A stretch of DNA of 64,000 nucleotides, from positions 1 to 64,000 of the forward strand of contig CM074695.1 in NCBI GenBank assembly GCA_037367355.1, given 5' to 3'. Position numbers and translations under genes: made by a program. Source of the DNA: Neoscytalidium dimidiatum (lineage: Eukaryota > Ascomycota > Dothideomycetes > Botryosphaeriales > Botryosphaeriaceae). Shown in pieces: positions 32,713 through 44,883 of the stretch. Under the pieces are notes generated by a model that was given only the letters and a program-made list of their open reading frames with translations, did no database searches and was not told where the DNA came from. Positions within the stretch are counted from its first letter, which is position 1, and every line of letters starts with the position of its first letter.

Positions 32713-35700
32713 TTGCGATAGAGGAGAGGGAGGAAGGGAGGGTCGGGGTTGAGGATGCACACTGGTGATTTCGCGTGCGGGGAATGCTGTAGCTATATGA
32801 GGAGGTACATCGAGCAATCCCGAAGGCTTGGCCGTGGGCGCCTGGCGGCGTTGCGGCGTTGAAGAAAACGCAAAAAGTGGTCTCATGGACGAATGTCGCG
32901 AAATAACTTGGCGCTGCAAGCCATCACGAGTCGGGCATAGCGATTTCGTTGCAGTCTCCTCAGCCACAGCCGCAACAACAAATGCGAAGAGTTATGAGAA
33001 GAAATACATGGTGAGTGCATGGGCGAGCCGGCTAACCCGGACTCAAAATCGGGAAACTGGCACACCGTACTTGCGGGGCTCTTCCATTCGCTGTTTACAG
33101 GGCGGCTGCCGTGAGAGGTTGGCCTGGAGGGGTCGCACATGGGCCGCAGGCACAGTTACACTCTGACATGCAGCATCGGGACTCATCGCATCGACAATGC
33201 ACCTAGCACAATGGACTCAGGTTCATGAAGCCGGCGATTCTATTCGCCTCGCCCGCCCATTTTGCACGCACAGCTACGATACCGCTCACCGCAACCATTG
33301 TCGCCTCCCTGCTACCCAAGAGCGCGAAGGCGTACAGCGCTACGCCTAACTCAACAACATGGTCTCATGGAAGATGGACAGGGCGTTTCTTAGAAGAATA
33401 GTATTGTTAATATCACATACGGTGCTAATGGACCTGAAGATGTTGACGTCGGTTGTGATGTTACGCCTATGGTTGAAGACGAAATGGACCCGGCGGCGCT
33501 GGCTCTCATACGGTGTTGTCGCCGAGCATTGCGGCGAGAAGAGTGGGTGAAGACATGGATGGTGCTGTCTCAAAATGTTTGAAGAATAATGTCAATCAGC
33601 CTCTGTAACTACAGACCGCGCCTTCTGAGCGGCGCTGTCTCTTCTTCTACACCAGGTCCTGCTCGTCGACCTACGCCGTCCTCCACAGACTCTCCGACAA
33701 TGCCGAACCTGGCCTTCATATCCATCAACTCATTGCTGATTTGTTGGCACCACCCATTGAGCATGCGGCGGCCTCTTTGTTGATTGACATTTGCGTGGTA
33801 GGTCGAGGCAAAGGACGTGCAGCTCATGTTCGCCTTCCCTCCAACGCCGTATTCGGCATCAAAGTAGAATTTGCCATTTCTGCTTGACGGCGCTCCAAGA
33901 AAATTTACTACGCGTGACTATTCTGGCCGAGCCTCTTGGTTACTCCGGTACGAGGAAAATGCACCGTAAAAATCAAAGATTCGGTTTTCAAGCCCATTCC
34001 AGTTTCCTCGCCCGCAGTCAAAGTCAGGGCCATCAAACTCAATGGCATAAGAGCAGCTAAGACAACAGGGGCTCGTCGACACAAGTTACTCCCCATCGAG
34101 CAGTGAACTTTGAGCAATTCGGAGTGCAAATCATTTGGATTTCCGGATTGCATCAGGTATGTACCCACAAACAGAGACAACCCTCTTACTTGTACCATCC
34201 GTCACTTCCCGCAACTTGGAAGAGAGAATGGTTATAAATTCCATCCTAGGAACCATCACCGCAGAACCGGACGTCGAATACAGGCACTGACTCATTCGCC
34301 ATTCCGGGATTCAACCGCGGTAATACTATCAGAGAACCAGGTGGGAAGATTGTCGCAATCGAAATGAACTGGAGAACCAAGCCGAAGAACCAAAAGGCCG
34401 CAGTGACCTACAGCATGTCGAGGCAAAATAGCTCCAAGGGCGCTGTGGGAACAGACATCGACCCGTCAATGGTTGAAACCTTGAGAAATTTGTTACGGAG
34501 CTATCTCCAAAGCAGCTGCGTGAAGGCTGTGGACAAGGCAAATGTGAGAGAGAGACTGAAGAGCCTGGCCATGGCGCTGGCGATGTTGTTGGTGTTAGCG
34601 ACTTGGACTGTGGTTAAGGTGAGACACAGTGGGGTTGGTAAAAAAAAAATAATATAGAAGGCCGGCGACAGGAACTTATGCAGGGTGAATCGCACCTGTG
34701 CCGCACTGCCTAACAAATCGCGCAGTTAATTTTCTTTTTTCAGTGCTCAGGCAGGCCAAAAACCTTCACGGTAATTGTGTCAGCCTGACTAAATTCCGCC
34801 GAACAACAACTGAGCCTGCAAAATACAACTACGATCTCCGCGGACGATAGTGGATGTCTACTCTGGAGTCTAAGTCGGTTACCTTGCCGCTATGACCGTC
34901 CATGCCGTCATTCAACTGTTTACTCCAACAAAATTCAGTAGTGCACCCGTTAAGTACATGATTGAATCCATACAAAAGGAGTCAATACTTTGGCTGCTGC
35001 AGTCCAGGTTAGAATAACTACTTGAGCTAGAAGCATGATTTTAGCCATGCCATCCAGTCTATCGTTCCATTATCTCCGACGTACTGCTGCACTAACCCGG
35101 GAAAGTACATATTTTTGGCCACAAGCAACTTCCCGGATTATGCGGAAGGTCGCCGGAAGCGGCTGGAATATGTTTTCCTTTGATGTGGGCGTTATATTGT
35201 TGTATTGGAGCCCATAGCCTTTAACCCAGCGTAACTTTGTTAGCAGGACCTATGATCACCTTTTTCAACAAGATTTTGAGTAATGTAGAGGTCTTGAAAG
35301 GCCACGGTGATGGGTCAAAGATCGTTGTTGCTTTCAAAAAAGCGCGCATTCGGACCGCAATTGCCCATCCGCTCTTCCGTCTGAAGGGCACCTTGTTACA
35401 TAGTTACTAAAGAGGATTAAACACATGATTCCCCCATCATTGGTTATAGGAGAGTACTCGGATAAATAAGCTTTTTCTCTCAGAACAACAAGACCGATTG
35501 GATCAATTTTCGCAGCCAGCATACGGCTCTCGGCTGCTTAAAACCTACTATTGTCTAAACTTCCCATCTACTCCGAGAGTAAGGAAATCAAGCTTCTAAG
35601 CTTAAGAAAGATTAACCCTTCGATGAGAGGACAAAGTCACCAACGAGTCAGAGGCTTATCCAAAAATCCGATAGTGCGGATCCGCATCACGCCAAGGATA

Positions 35701-35868
35701 TGGCCTATTTTACTGCCTTTTCGAGCCTAGTCGGCACAGCCATGACAAGTACCATAATAGCGTAAATTTGCCGCCACTGAAGTGGAGAACTTCTCCAAAT
35801 ACAAGACACAGCTCTCATCCACAAGTTTCTCATCTTCATCTGTCCACCTTGATTAGCTGCACTCGATA
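32713..35868. other. Gene-poor stretch, 3.2 kb
   Basis: No gene can be supported on either strand. Short frames at 32828-33166, 33359-33550, 33908-34198 (minus) and 34364-34657 have no recognisable domains. A promoter for GH16 should lie at the left end and one for the MOSC gene at the right end. Some frames near 33900-34650 look weakly protein-like and could be remnants of a decayed gene. Confidence 0.35.
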
Positions 35869-37214
35869 ATGCCCGATCAAGATTTGTACTCTCACATCCA
35901 CGTGGTAAATGTACTGTTGGACAATTTCAAAATCGCTGCGGGTGTTACAGTGGTAGCTGTAATATTGTTGCTCGTTCTTTTAGGAATATCGCCCGGACAG
36001 CATGGTGATCCTCGAGAAGTCACACAGGTAAGTCATATTCGCATAAAGCCCCTAGAATATGCGCTAAACATGTCGGGCTTATGCAGCTCTATGTCTATCC
36101 AGTCAAAGGGTTGTGTGGATGCTCTTTGCAGAAAGCTTGGATCGGCAAGTATGGCCTGCTCGGCGACCGAGTTTTCTGCTTGCAAATGGCGCATCGCGAC
36201 GTGCACGACGCATCGAAAAAACGATATGAAACCATGTTCATTGGTTACCATCTTCAACTGGCTTTATTTCACGTAGTAGCCATCCGCTTTGGTGGAGAGG
36301 ACGAGGATATGACAGCAGCCAATGTTATTGTGACTTGGAAGGGTCGCGATACCACGCTTAGCCCAATTAATTATGTCCACGCTGAGGATGTTGTTCGGTT
36401 TCCTCTAAAGCCCAGTACCGAGAACCGTGAAAAGGTCGAAGTAAGCCTCCACAAGAGTGTAGGGAAAGCATACGATGTGGGCGATGATCTTGCGGATTGG
36501 TTCACCGCACGTCTAGGATTTGAAGCACGATTATTTTTCACAGGCCACGGATCTCGACCAGTCCTTGGCTCCTTGGCTTCGAATAGTGAGTCTGGATTGG
36601 GGAAAGCCCGGTTAACAAAGCGACTTAAATCATTCTTGCCATTCCTCGCGTTTCCGGCAGAGCGGCTCGCTTTCAACGATATTGCGCACTATCTCGTCGT
36701 TACCGAGGAGTCAAATGATGATGTCACCTCACTCTTGGAAAATGACTGTAAGATGGACGTAACAAAGCTTAGGCCGAATATTGTCGTAAAGGGGGCCTCG
36801 GGGCCTTTTGCTGAGGATTTTTGGGGTGAACTGACATTTGAGAATGGGGTTGTAATGCCTTTGACAGCCAATTGTTATCGTTGTCAGAGCATCACTGTCG
36901 ACTACAATACAGGCAAAGCTGCGAAAGATGATCGAGGCATGGTATGGAAGAAATTGAATGTCTACAGAAGGGTAGACAAGGGTGCAAAATACAGCCCTGT
37001 CTTTGGCCGTTACGGATACTGTTTTGGTCCATCGATTGGTAGGACACTATCCGTTGGCCAAAAAGCAAAGGTCACAAGTTATGTCAACAGTGAAAGAACT
37101 ACTCTCGGTGTGTCATCAACAAAGTCGAAGCATACTGATACTTGTCTCGCTAATTTAGATCTTTTAGATTGGCCTCACCTCGCGACTTTCGGTGTAAGTA
37201 AGCCGAACAAGTAG
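35869..37214 (+). CDS. MOSC-domain protein, mARC-like, membrane-anchored
   Basis: Two exons, 35869-36027 and 36087-37214 (59-nt GTAAGT/CAG intron), give 428 residues. The first exon encodes one membrane helix (VVAVILLLVLLGI). The MOSC N-terminal beta-barrel begins right after the splice with LYVYPVKGLCG. The MOSC domain follows, with KLRPNIVVKG, then FAEDFWGELTFENG and the conserved cysteine block TANCYRCQSITVDYNTG; the second Cys is where mARC-type enzymes bind molybdenum cofactor. RRVDKGAKYSPVFGRYGY closes the domain. Relatives reduce N-hydroxylated compounds or transfer sulfur at membranes. The gene looks intact and stands alone. Confidence 0.87.
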
Positions 37215-38394
37215 TGGAGTGAAGCATGGCAGGACGTAGGCCATCAGATCCTGGATGACCTTTCATTTTTTGGAATCTACTGCAGATTTGGGGTTGGTAG
37301 AAACCCGTGTCCCAGCACCAACTCTCTACCGTCATTAAGTTTGGTAGTCATGTGGTCCATGGTCTGTTAAAAGAATTTGAGGTTGGAGAAACTTAGTCGT
37401 TGATTCATTTGCTTGATCTGCACCATGAAGCTGGGCTTGTCTGCTCTAGAGAATCAATTTGGCTTACTAAGCATTTATTCATATTATGAGCCTACATATC
37501 TTCTGGCTAAATACAAGACCTTTAACGTTAATGTGAGAAGCAGTGCGAAATTCGAGCGTGCGATGTTACAAGCCGAGGGCCAAGGAAATAGGGACTCTAC
37601 GCGGCTACGAGATAACAGATATCTTAGTGTAAGGGCGATCCAGGGGGGCCCGGCTCGGCCATGGTCGAGCCGTAGCACTAGCCTCACAGTGGACATTTCG
37701 GCGGAACCTCAAGAATGCAGAAAGCTGTCGGTCTTATAAGTACTCAGATCTCGAGCTCGCAAGAGCTAGGTAATAGAGCAGTTTCTTAAGCCATTTGGAG
37801 ATATTTTTGTTTTAGGACTTGCGAGTTTTGCAAGAGAAGGAAAGGCGGAAAAAGGAATATAATGAGTTCAAGCACGGCCTCTTCATGCCTGCGTGTGTTT
37901 GAGGAAGAGTTATACTACCATGGTGAAATTACGCTTTCACCTCTTGGTGATTGCTCTATGCAAAGGAATAGCGAGAGGCGGTCCGTTGGCCTACACTGGA
38001 AGTTGATTTCCCGCAGGGGCCTAGAACGCCAGACAACATGAAGCGGCTCACCCACGGACCAATCTACCGGGGACCCTTGACTTGAAACTTGTACTAGGGT
38101 CATTCATTGCCCTTGGAAGCCTGGATGAATACGTCGGTTGGAGCGGCAACTTCAAGCATGTCGTCCTCGTTACCTACCCGGTCTGTGGGAAATCTCGAGG
38201 CGATTCTGTTGGAAGATGCAGACGGACAAGGGTGATGTCGAATCCGGGCAATGCCCTTATCGCGGGTGCACCAGTATGAGATCATGTATCCAAGCAAATC
38301 CTCAGAGAATTTCTGTAGTGGGTATCTCTTAGGCAAGAGCATCGCTTAGAGAAAGATTTAGTAGTGAGCCAACATAAATTACAATTTGCTATCG
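37215..38394. other. Intergenic, 1.2 kb
   Basis: No supported gene. The 108-codon frame at 37413-37739 is not recognisable and lacks protein family features. Confidence 0.4.
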
Positions 38395-39657
38395 TCATTG
38401 GGATATTGGCCGCATTTCAAAGTTATCTGACCAAGCTCCTCCTCTAAAATCGTGGTCACTTCGTGCACCACGCAGCGAACGTTGACTTTCGCTGATGCTC
38501 TCTTCATCGGTACGCAGGTCTATGGTAGTGGATACTTTTATGACGTTGTTACCCTCTGAAGCAAGATGTTCGGAGGATTCGCCTTCTTCCATGACGCGTA
38601 TGCTCGCCTTTGTATCTTTTGAAGCGTTTCTTAGGGCTTCTGAGCCAGGAGAAGCGCCAGTCGCGTTCCTTGATCGCTGGGAGTATTGCGATGCGTACCG
38701 CTTGATGGGTGAAAGGATGAGAGCTAGCAACGGGTGAAGAGTGATGAGGCAGGCGCAGATAATGACAACGTTGAGCTCAATAGCCGACCATGTGCCGCCT
38801 ATCGGGTAGTAAAATGTCTTGTCCTGGATCGTGTTTAGGTAATGAAGATAGTATAGCCGGATGATGGACGTTACGCATCCGCTGAAGAGCCTGTCAGCAA
38901 CCATCAGCGCCCAGGCGTGTAGGTGAAGACACTCACAAGCCGCCCAGTGCAAAGGTAAAGGTAAGACTCCATTTCTTTCTGGTTTCCATTTTCATGTTGA
39001 TGATGGTTGGTATTGGGATTATTACGATGGCGAAGTCCGTCGAAATGGCCATGGCAGCGTGTAGGTACCTGGACGCATTAGCGGCAAAGCGCATAACCGT
39101 GCGGGAGCGCGTACCATATAACGAGGAAGTTGATGCATTTTCCTGGCAAAGTCGGATTCCAAAACTTTTCAATTGGAGTGCATGCGAAGATGCCACCAAA
39201 GAGACAGACTAAGCAGCAGGTGACGATGAAAACGATGGTTGCCCACGATGCAACCCTCGTCCACTTGCCGACAAAGACCCTGAGGTACTGGACAAGAATG
39301 GCCAATTTTGCGAACGCCACACCAAGCAAGTAGATCCAAGTGCAGGTCCAGAACCAGTAGGTCTGCAATGACAAGTCGGGAAGAGGAATTTCTTCCATGT
39401 GCTTCCCCCAGCCATATTTTACTTCTATGAGCTGGTGAGCTATATACATTGACTGGTAAGGAAAGCAAGTAGTACTTACGACGTAGGTACGTAGGACACA
39501 GCGCAAATGCGAAGAGCAGGGCAAGAACAACCATCAGGTCATCCCAACCCGCGTGACGCCGAAGAACGAAGCGGACATAAAGCCGGAGACCAACGAATAC
39601 TGCCGAAAGGGCTGCGCTCAGGAAGCAAGCCAATACTGCATCATTTGCTGTAATCAT
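38395..39657 (-). CDS. Second PTH11-like seven-helix protein
   Basis: Four exons, 39657-39480, 39439-39115, 39068-38937 and 38881-38395, give 373 residues in continuous phase. The first intron is only 40 nt, near the lower limit for ascomycetes; the others are 46 and 55 nt. Family landmarks are RRHAGWDDLMVVLALLF, YGWGKHMEEI, LAILVQYLRVF, FACTPIEKFWNPT, a helix pair with IVIIPIPTIINMKMETRKKW, and VTSIIRLYYLHYL followed by a final helix and a long hydrophilic Ser/Arg-rich tail. There is no CFEM domain. It is probably a plasma-membrane sensor of unknown ligand. A near-start exon with canonical splice sites supports an intact gene. Confidence 0.82.
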
Positions 39658-41374
39658 TGCGCAGGACTACGACAGGTCAGCCCGAAGTGCACACCCACCG
39701 AGTGGCCAATCGGGGAGGGGATTCAGCCTCAGGGTAAGCAAGGATACCCGGAACAAGTACCTTACGTTACAGTCGAGTGTCAGCTATCGTACGTCAACGA
39801 GTCATTTGCTGTGGCGGTTCTGGAGAATGGAGGGGTTCAGGCGGCTGGGAAATTACGGCGCATCCAGCAGAGGCGTTCGAAGGCTGCCAGACGTGTGCTG
39901 CGTGCGCGGCGTACGCCCTCTCTGCTGCGGTGGACGGCCAAAGGCGAGGTCGTTCAGCAACAGGACCGTGAGCGAAGATCGAAGGCAAGGGATCGGCGAA
40001 GAATGAGGCTTCGCGACTCGTGAAGTGCGGGCGAGTCGTGAATCCAGATAGAGTTCTCGCGTGGCACGAAAGCTTGAGGAGCGGTCCGGTGTAGGGTCGA
40101 GAGAAGGTTGAAGCTTTTAAGGCGGCGGGCCGGAGAGAAGGCAGGGTGCCTGCCGCAAGATAGCAAAAGGGCCATAGGCGCGTTATACACGGGCTGGGGA
40201 CGCCACCGGGGGCAGAGTCAGTCTTGGTGCTCGCGGTCCACAGCGAAGGCGCAGAGGATTCCTCTGTCGCACCTTGCCGCTTTTGCAGACTGGACAGGCA
40301 CGCTACTCATGGCGTGGGCTCGAAAAGTCCACCCGCCCAGTGGTTCCTTGCTGCGGTCGAGACGCCAGCATTGCCTCAGCAGGAGGACTCCGTGGGTTGA
40401 ACCATGGGAGGGAGGGCGCCGAGCAAGGCGGAAGAGACTCTTGGCAGGTATGATGGAGTTCGGCCGCTCGTATCAAGCCGCTCCCGTGGGCGCCAGATCA
40501 GCTGGTGCGCCGGCTGAGTGGCCGACGGCTCGCTTCGTGGGCATACCGATTGGTTGCGTTGCTCGTCGAGAGCTCTCCCCGCATGCTCCGGCCGCCATCA
40601 CGGCTGCAGCTGCGGGGGTTGTTCGCTTCGCTATCCGCCTCCGGCTCCCGTCTCGCCATCGGGGGCTCGGAGGGCTTCCTGCAACCGGTCTAAACTGCAC
40701 CGAAGCCTTCTAGAATGACTCGCGCCCTCAGATGACAGGAGTGGCTGAGCGCGTCTGTGATTGGGCTGGATCTAAATCTGCGCTGCTCTGACATGCATGG
40801 GTTATCTGTACGATCTCGAGCCCCTGCGTCGCTTGTGAAGAAGCGAGAGCTTTCCCCGATGCACCATATATTGTCCTTTCATATGAGTTGTCGTCGACAC
40901 GGCTCCAGAGCTGTCAAGCCGATAGCTTTCCAAACTTATGCACAAGGACTGTTGCAGACGGCGCTTTCACCGTCAGCAGCGCCGTCGTCCGCGGCTTTCA
41001 CATGCGTGGGCCCGAGCACGATATTGGAGGCCAAGCTTCTCGGTCAATCAACGATCTTGGCCATTCGGAACCGGAGAAGCTGTTCCTGAAGATCACTGTG
41101 AGATCCTGCCAGCATGCCGGCGACGACGGAATTGCTCCAGCTCCCACCCGGAGCGTCCTCCTTTCCCCGCAGTTTCACCGCCGCCGACCAGGACCAGGAC
41201 CAGGACCAGGACCAGGACCAGGCTCAGGCTCAGGCTTGCATCTTCAATGAAGCCACATCAAAAGAAGGATCGTTGGTGTGTTACAAAACGCTACAGGTCA
41301 GGTCCCTCCAATACTAATCGAGATGAGCAGTCAGGCAGCAATGACCAGCCCACTCCTACACCCACACCCAAGCG
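39658..41374. other. Gene-poor stretch, 1.7 kb
   Basis: No supported gene. The 201-codon frame at 40108-40713 is Arg/Ala-rich with no domain features and is judged non-coding. A hexamer repeat lies at 41186-41233. Confidence 0.35.
41186..41233. repeat. Hexamer tandem repeat (gaccag)6(gctcag)2
   Basis: Six perfect gaccag units occupy 41186-41221, followed by two gctcag variants to 41233. It lies just downstream of the DUF3632 gene in non-coding sequence. Confidence 0.9.
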
Positions 41375-42182
41375 TCAAACCCGCTGGCCTCTGGCCCTTT
41401 TTATTTCTCTCATCGCTGTTGCAACCATGTTCCTCGCTTCGTCCGCGATAACGCAATCCTCCAGCAATCCCAGCCTATCCACCCAGATATCCCAACGCTC
41501 CTGATTAAACCCGTTCCAGTTCTTGCCCGTTAGTGTGTTGCCTTCCATTGCCACGTCTCCACTGTACTCCCGCTTCTCTGCGCAGAACTTCCATATCGCA
41601 TCAGCCGCGTATACGAACCAGATCGCAGCGCTCTGTATAGCGCCTGGCCCATTCTCTTTCGTAATATAGTTGGGCTGCGGGTCCTCCAAAACATCCCGCA
41701 ACGCCCATATTCCGTACAGTGCAATATCAAATGTATCTGTAGCGGTAAGGCGTGCAGCGTATGCGTTCAGATTCGTGAGTCGGTCCTGATCTGCCACGCT
41801 GCCTTAGCCTCGGTTGCACCGACAGGATCTCGGTCGGTAGGCACCTACGAGTATTCCACCGTTCTCTGAAGGCAATACCCAGACCCGGTAGATCGTGCCA
41901 CGAAGCTGGCTGTTTCCCAAACAAAAGCCTCGCCGGCTGCTGCTGTTTCTTGACGGCTTGGAGGAGCTCAACAAGGCGCTCTTGCTGATCGCAAGGAATC
42001 TCCGCTGCAACATCGAGAATTGCATTCCACAACATCCACAACGCTTGCTCTCCTTCCCGAGCATCCTCCGTTTTGAACGCCCGTACCGTCGGCTCGACAA
42101 GCAGCTGCGCCGCTTCTGCCGCTGTTCGTGTACCATGGGTTGTCGATGCACAGATTGCATACAAATCATTTTGTTGTGCCAT
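41375..42182 (-). CDS. DUF3632-family protein
   Basis: Two exons, 42182-41849 and 41802-41375, with a 46-nt GTAGGT/AAG intron, give 253 residues. In-frame ATGs at 42230 and 42203 would add up to 16 residues; 42182 (MAQQNDLYAIC) is preferred on similarity. The central HDLPGLGIAFRERWN block spans the first splice site and is the signature of this fungal domain of unknown function. It is otherwise helical and hydrophilic, with no signal or membrane segment. The C-terminal half includes YGIWALRDVLEDP and RWDIWVDRLGLLED. DUF3632 proteins are expanded in ascomycetes and have no known function. Confidence 0.8.
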
Positions 42183-42987
42183 GTGGATCGAAGGGTGTAG
42201 CATCGGTGCCCGATGAGTAAATGACAGCAAAGTAGCCGTTTGACATCTACACGAAATATAACATAGAAATCCAGGGCAATATATACCGTCCTATCGTCTG
42301 TGCATGGCGCACGAGCCTGCCTCGTTTTGGAATCGTATCTAGCACCCTCTTGAAACGACCTGCAACGCAACTATGTAGGAGGCTACTTCTCTGGCTGTCG
42401 CACTGGACATTGCGCAAGTATTCTCCATTATCTCTGTGAGGCATAGCGCTTGCTATTTTTATTTTGAATTATGTGTTCGGTTGTCTATTCTGGCAAATCA
42501 ACCGGCGCTTCAACGCCATCCACCCTGAATCGTTTCTGGTCATTACCTGCGGGTTTCTTGAAATACCGAATCAGCCTCAAGACTCTGCGCAAAAACGGCA
42601 TATTAGAGCTGGATCAGCTTTGCTAGTGCAATACAGCGTGGATTGGTCGCCTCATCCAACTCCTTTTTCTTGTTTTCTCTTCAAACCTGCTTAATGGAAA
42701 CCGCAGAGATGCATTTACATGCACTCCTTGATCCTTCTTTACACACCTGCCACACGCGTGAGTATCCTCCCATATCCTCTGTATGGTGCCTTCACAGAAT
42801 AAATGTGCCATTTTACATTGCCTCTGAGATGATACCAGTGTTCGCTGGCGTGCGGTCAGCCTCAATTACTCAGCAGTAGTGCAGATACAGACAGTGTGGC
42901 CATGAATAGTTTGCCAATCTTGGACTAGGTATTTCATTGCTTTTTTGCGATCGGAGTGAGTATCAAGTAATCTGCTGCGACGTTAAA
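42183..42987. other. Intergenic
   Basis: 805 bp with no supported gene; it includes the DUF3632 promoter and the 3' flank of the hydrolase. Confidence 0.4.
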
Positions 42988-43806
42988 TCAGCTCGCTGGC
43001 TTCGGGATGTAACCCTGGGCATCAAGCCAGGCCTTCACTACATTATTGAAAGTCTCCGCATCCTGCTGGTGGTGCCAATGACCCGAAGGAATCAGCTCGA
43101 CCTTGTCCGTCGCCTCATCCAAACCAATCTCATGTTCCAGGTCCACCTTAGCCCTGTCGGTACACGTGACAAGACGGGGACATTTACGTCTCCTGTTGTA
43201 CATGACAGCGTTCTCCCGGCGACCGATGCTGTTTTCCTTTCCGAACAGCTGCTCGATAACTGCCGTAACAACGTGCGGCGGATTGCCCCAAGTGCGGTGA
43301 CGATGCCATGCCTTAAGCCACGCAGGCGTCGACTCCGTGTAGAAATTTTGATCGAAATAGGTGGCTGCAGCTTCGGGGGAATTCGGCTGACTTAAGAATG
43401 CCACAAATGGCTCTAGTTGCTCGCCGAAGAGGTGGTAGATGGGATCGACAAGAATGAGCGCCTTCACTTTGTCCGGATGCCGCACGGCCAAAGCAGAAGC
43501 GACCGCAGTGCCCAGGCTGTGGCCCATGACGAGTGTCTTCTCGACGCCAAGGTGGACAAGCAGAGCAGCCGCGTCGTCAGCGATGGCTTCGGGACTGTAA
43601 TCATCGCCGGGGAGAATTTCGGATCGCCCATGTCCGCGGTGGTCGATCGCGATTGTCTGGAAGCCAAGAGATTGGAGGAAGGGTTGTTGCCAGCTCCAGT
43701 CTAAGTGATCGCAGGTCCAGCCGTGGAGTAGGAGAATCGGAGAGCCTGCTCCCTCTACAACGTAGAACAGTTTCACGCCGCCGTTGTTGAAGTATGAGCC
43801 CGTCAT
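42988..43806 (-). CDS. Alpha/beta-hydrolase, intracellular
   Basis: A single intron-free exon of 272 residues. The oxyanion segment LLLHGWTCDHLDW comes first, then DHRGHGRSE, and the nucleophile elbow GHSLG with Ser97. The catalytic His lies in SGHWHHQQD near the C-terminus. No signal peptide or anchor is present. It resembles fungal esterases and epoxide-hydrolase-like enzymes of the AB_hydrolase_1 group, but the substrate cannot be deduced. The start at 43806 gives the expected short lead to the first strand (NNGGVKLFYVVEG). Confidence 0.85.
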   Translation of the reverse strand: MTGSYFNNGGVKLFYVVEGAGSPILLLHGWTCDHLDWSWQQPFLQSLGFQTIAIDHRGHGRSEILPGDDYSPEAIADDAAALLVHLGVEKTLVMGHSLGTAVASALAVRHPDKVKALILVDPIYHLFGEQLEPFVAFLSQPNSPEAAATYFDQNFYTESTPAWLKAWHRHRTWGNPPHVVTAVIEQLFGKENSIGRRENAVMYNRRRKCPRLVTCTDRAKVDLEHEIGLDEATDKVELIPSGHWHHQQDAETFNNVVKAWLDAQGYIPKPAS

Positions 43807-44883
43807 TTTGCCGACCGTTGAGAGCAGGAGGGCACAATAATGTAAAGGGAGACTGCTGTGCCGGAGACGGGCCTGATATGGAGGAACAGCATTCTGGCTG
43901 ATTGGCGCGTGCTTCCGGGTTGTGGAGCTGGCTAGTCAGGACACCTGCTGTTCCGCGACGACTTGGGGCTGGACTGCCACGCCTCCGGTCTCTTGCGAGC
44001 ACGGTCCCTGGTCGCCACTGGGGCTTCGATGCTTAAGGACAGTGCATGGAATTGACGAAATACCATTGGGGTTGGGCGAGAGTCAATTGTGCTTGAACAT
44101 TCCACTGGCGAGAATGGCACCGGCTCAAGGGGGCCAGGGGCGCGTGGGTGCATCACCGCCTCGGTCGAGACACGAGGGAAGGCCAAGCAACCTGACTCGC
44201 AGTTTCATGCGATCACCTAATGGCCACTGCAAAGTCCGCCGCCGTCTCTATCATTACGGCCCTGTCCTCTGTCCGACCGGACATCCTTCCGTGGTCCACA
44301 GCCGTTGAACTCTGGACGGCCTGTTGTACAACAAACGCGAGTCTTCACGACGCGCTAACTCTTTCGGGCAGTTCTGGAGATCGTTCTCGAGAAAAGGAGG
44401 CCCTTCTATTGGCCACCCGCTGCTCCTAGCAACAGACAAGCACACACAACAGTCTAACCTTTCCAACGGAGACTCTCGGACGCTGCAGCTCATTGCCTTT
44501 TGTAAAAGATGACGACGCGCTTGTTCCTGGGCGTGATAACTTTCGAGGCAGGCTTCTAACCGATCTAGGATACGGGCCCAGCAAAGTGGCACCATAGGAG
44601 CATCCCCAGGTAAATGGCCACATGGTGATTGTCTTGAAAACCGAGAACCTGGTCGGAAGATCCCCACAATTGCCGACGATAGTAACATTATTTTCGCGAG
44701 TGTCCCGCCCCGCTTGCTGGCCAGGTCGCAATCCTTTTCGTTGGACCGTTCCCCCTGCACGCCGCGCCAAATACCAGCTGCCGCTACCGTGGAAAGCCGG
44801 GCCTCGGATCTTTGATCTGTACCCTCGTGGCGTCTCTTCTCGCCAGTGGTACCGATCCTTCTGTGAAGCGAAGAGGCACAGCG
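43807..44883. other. Intergenic, about 1.1 kb
   Basis: No gene is supported; frames on both strands are short or shadows. The divergent promoters of the hydrolase and the CFEM receptor lie here. Confidence 0.4.

Noticed and set aside
40108..40713. 201-codon frame downstream of the second seven-helix gene
   Set aside because: Arg/Ala-rich, no domain or splice logic, overlapping equally open frames in other phases.
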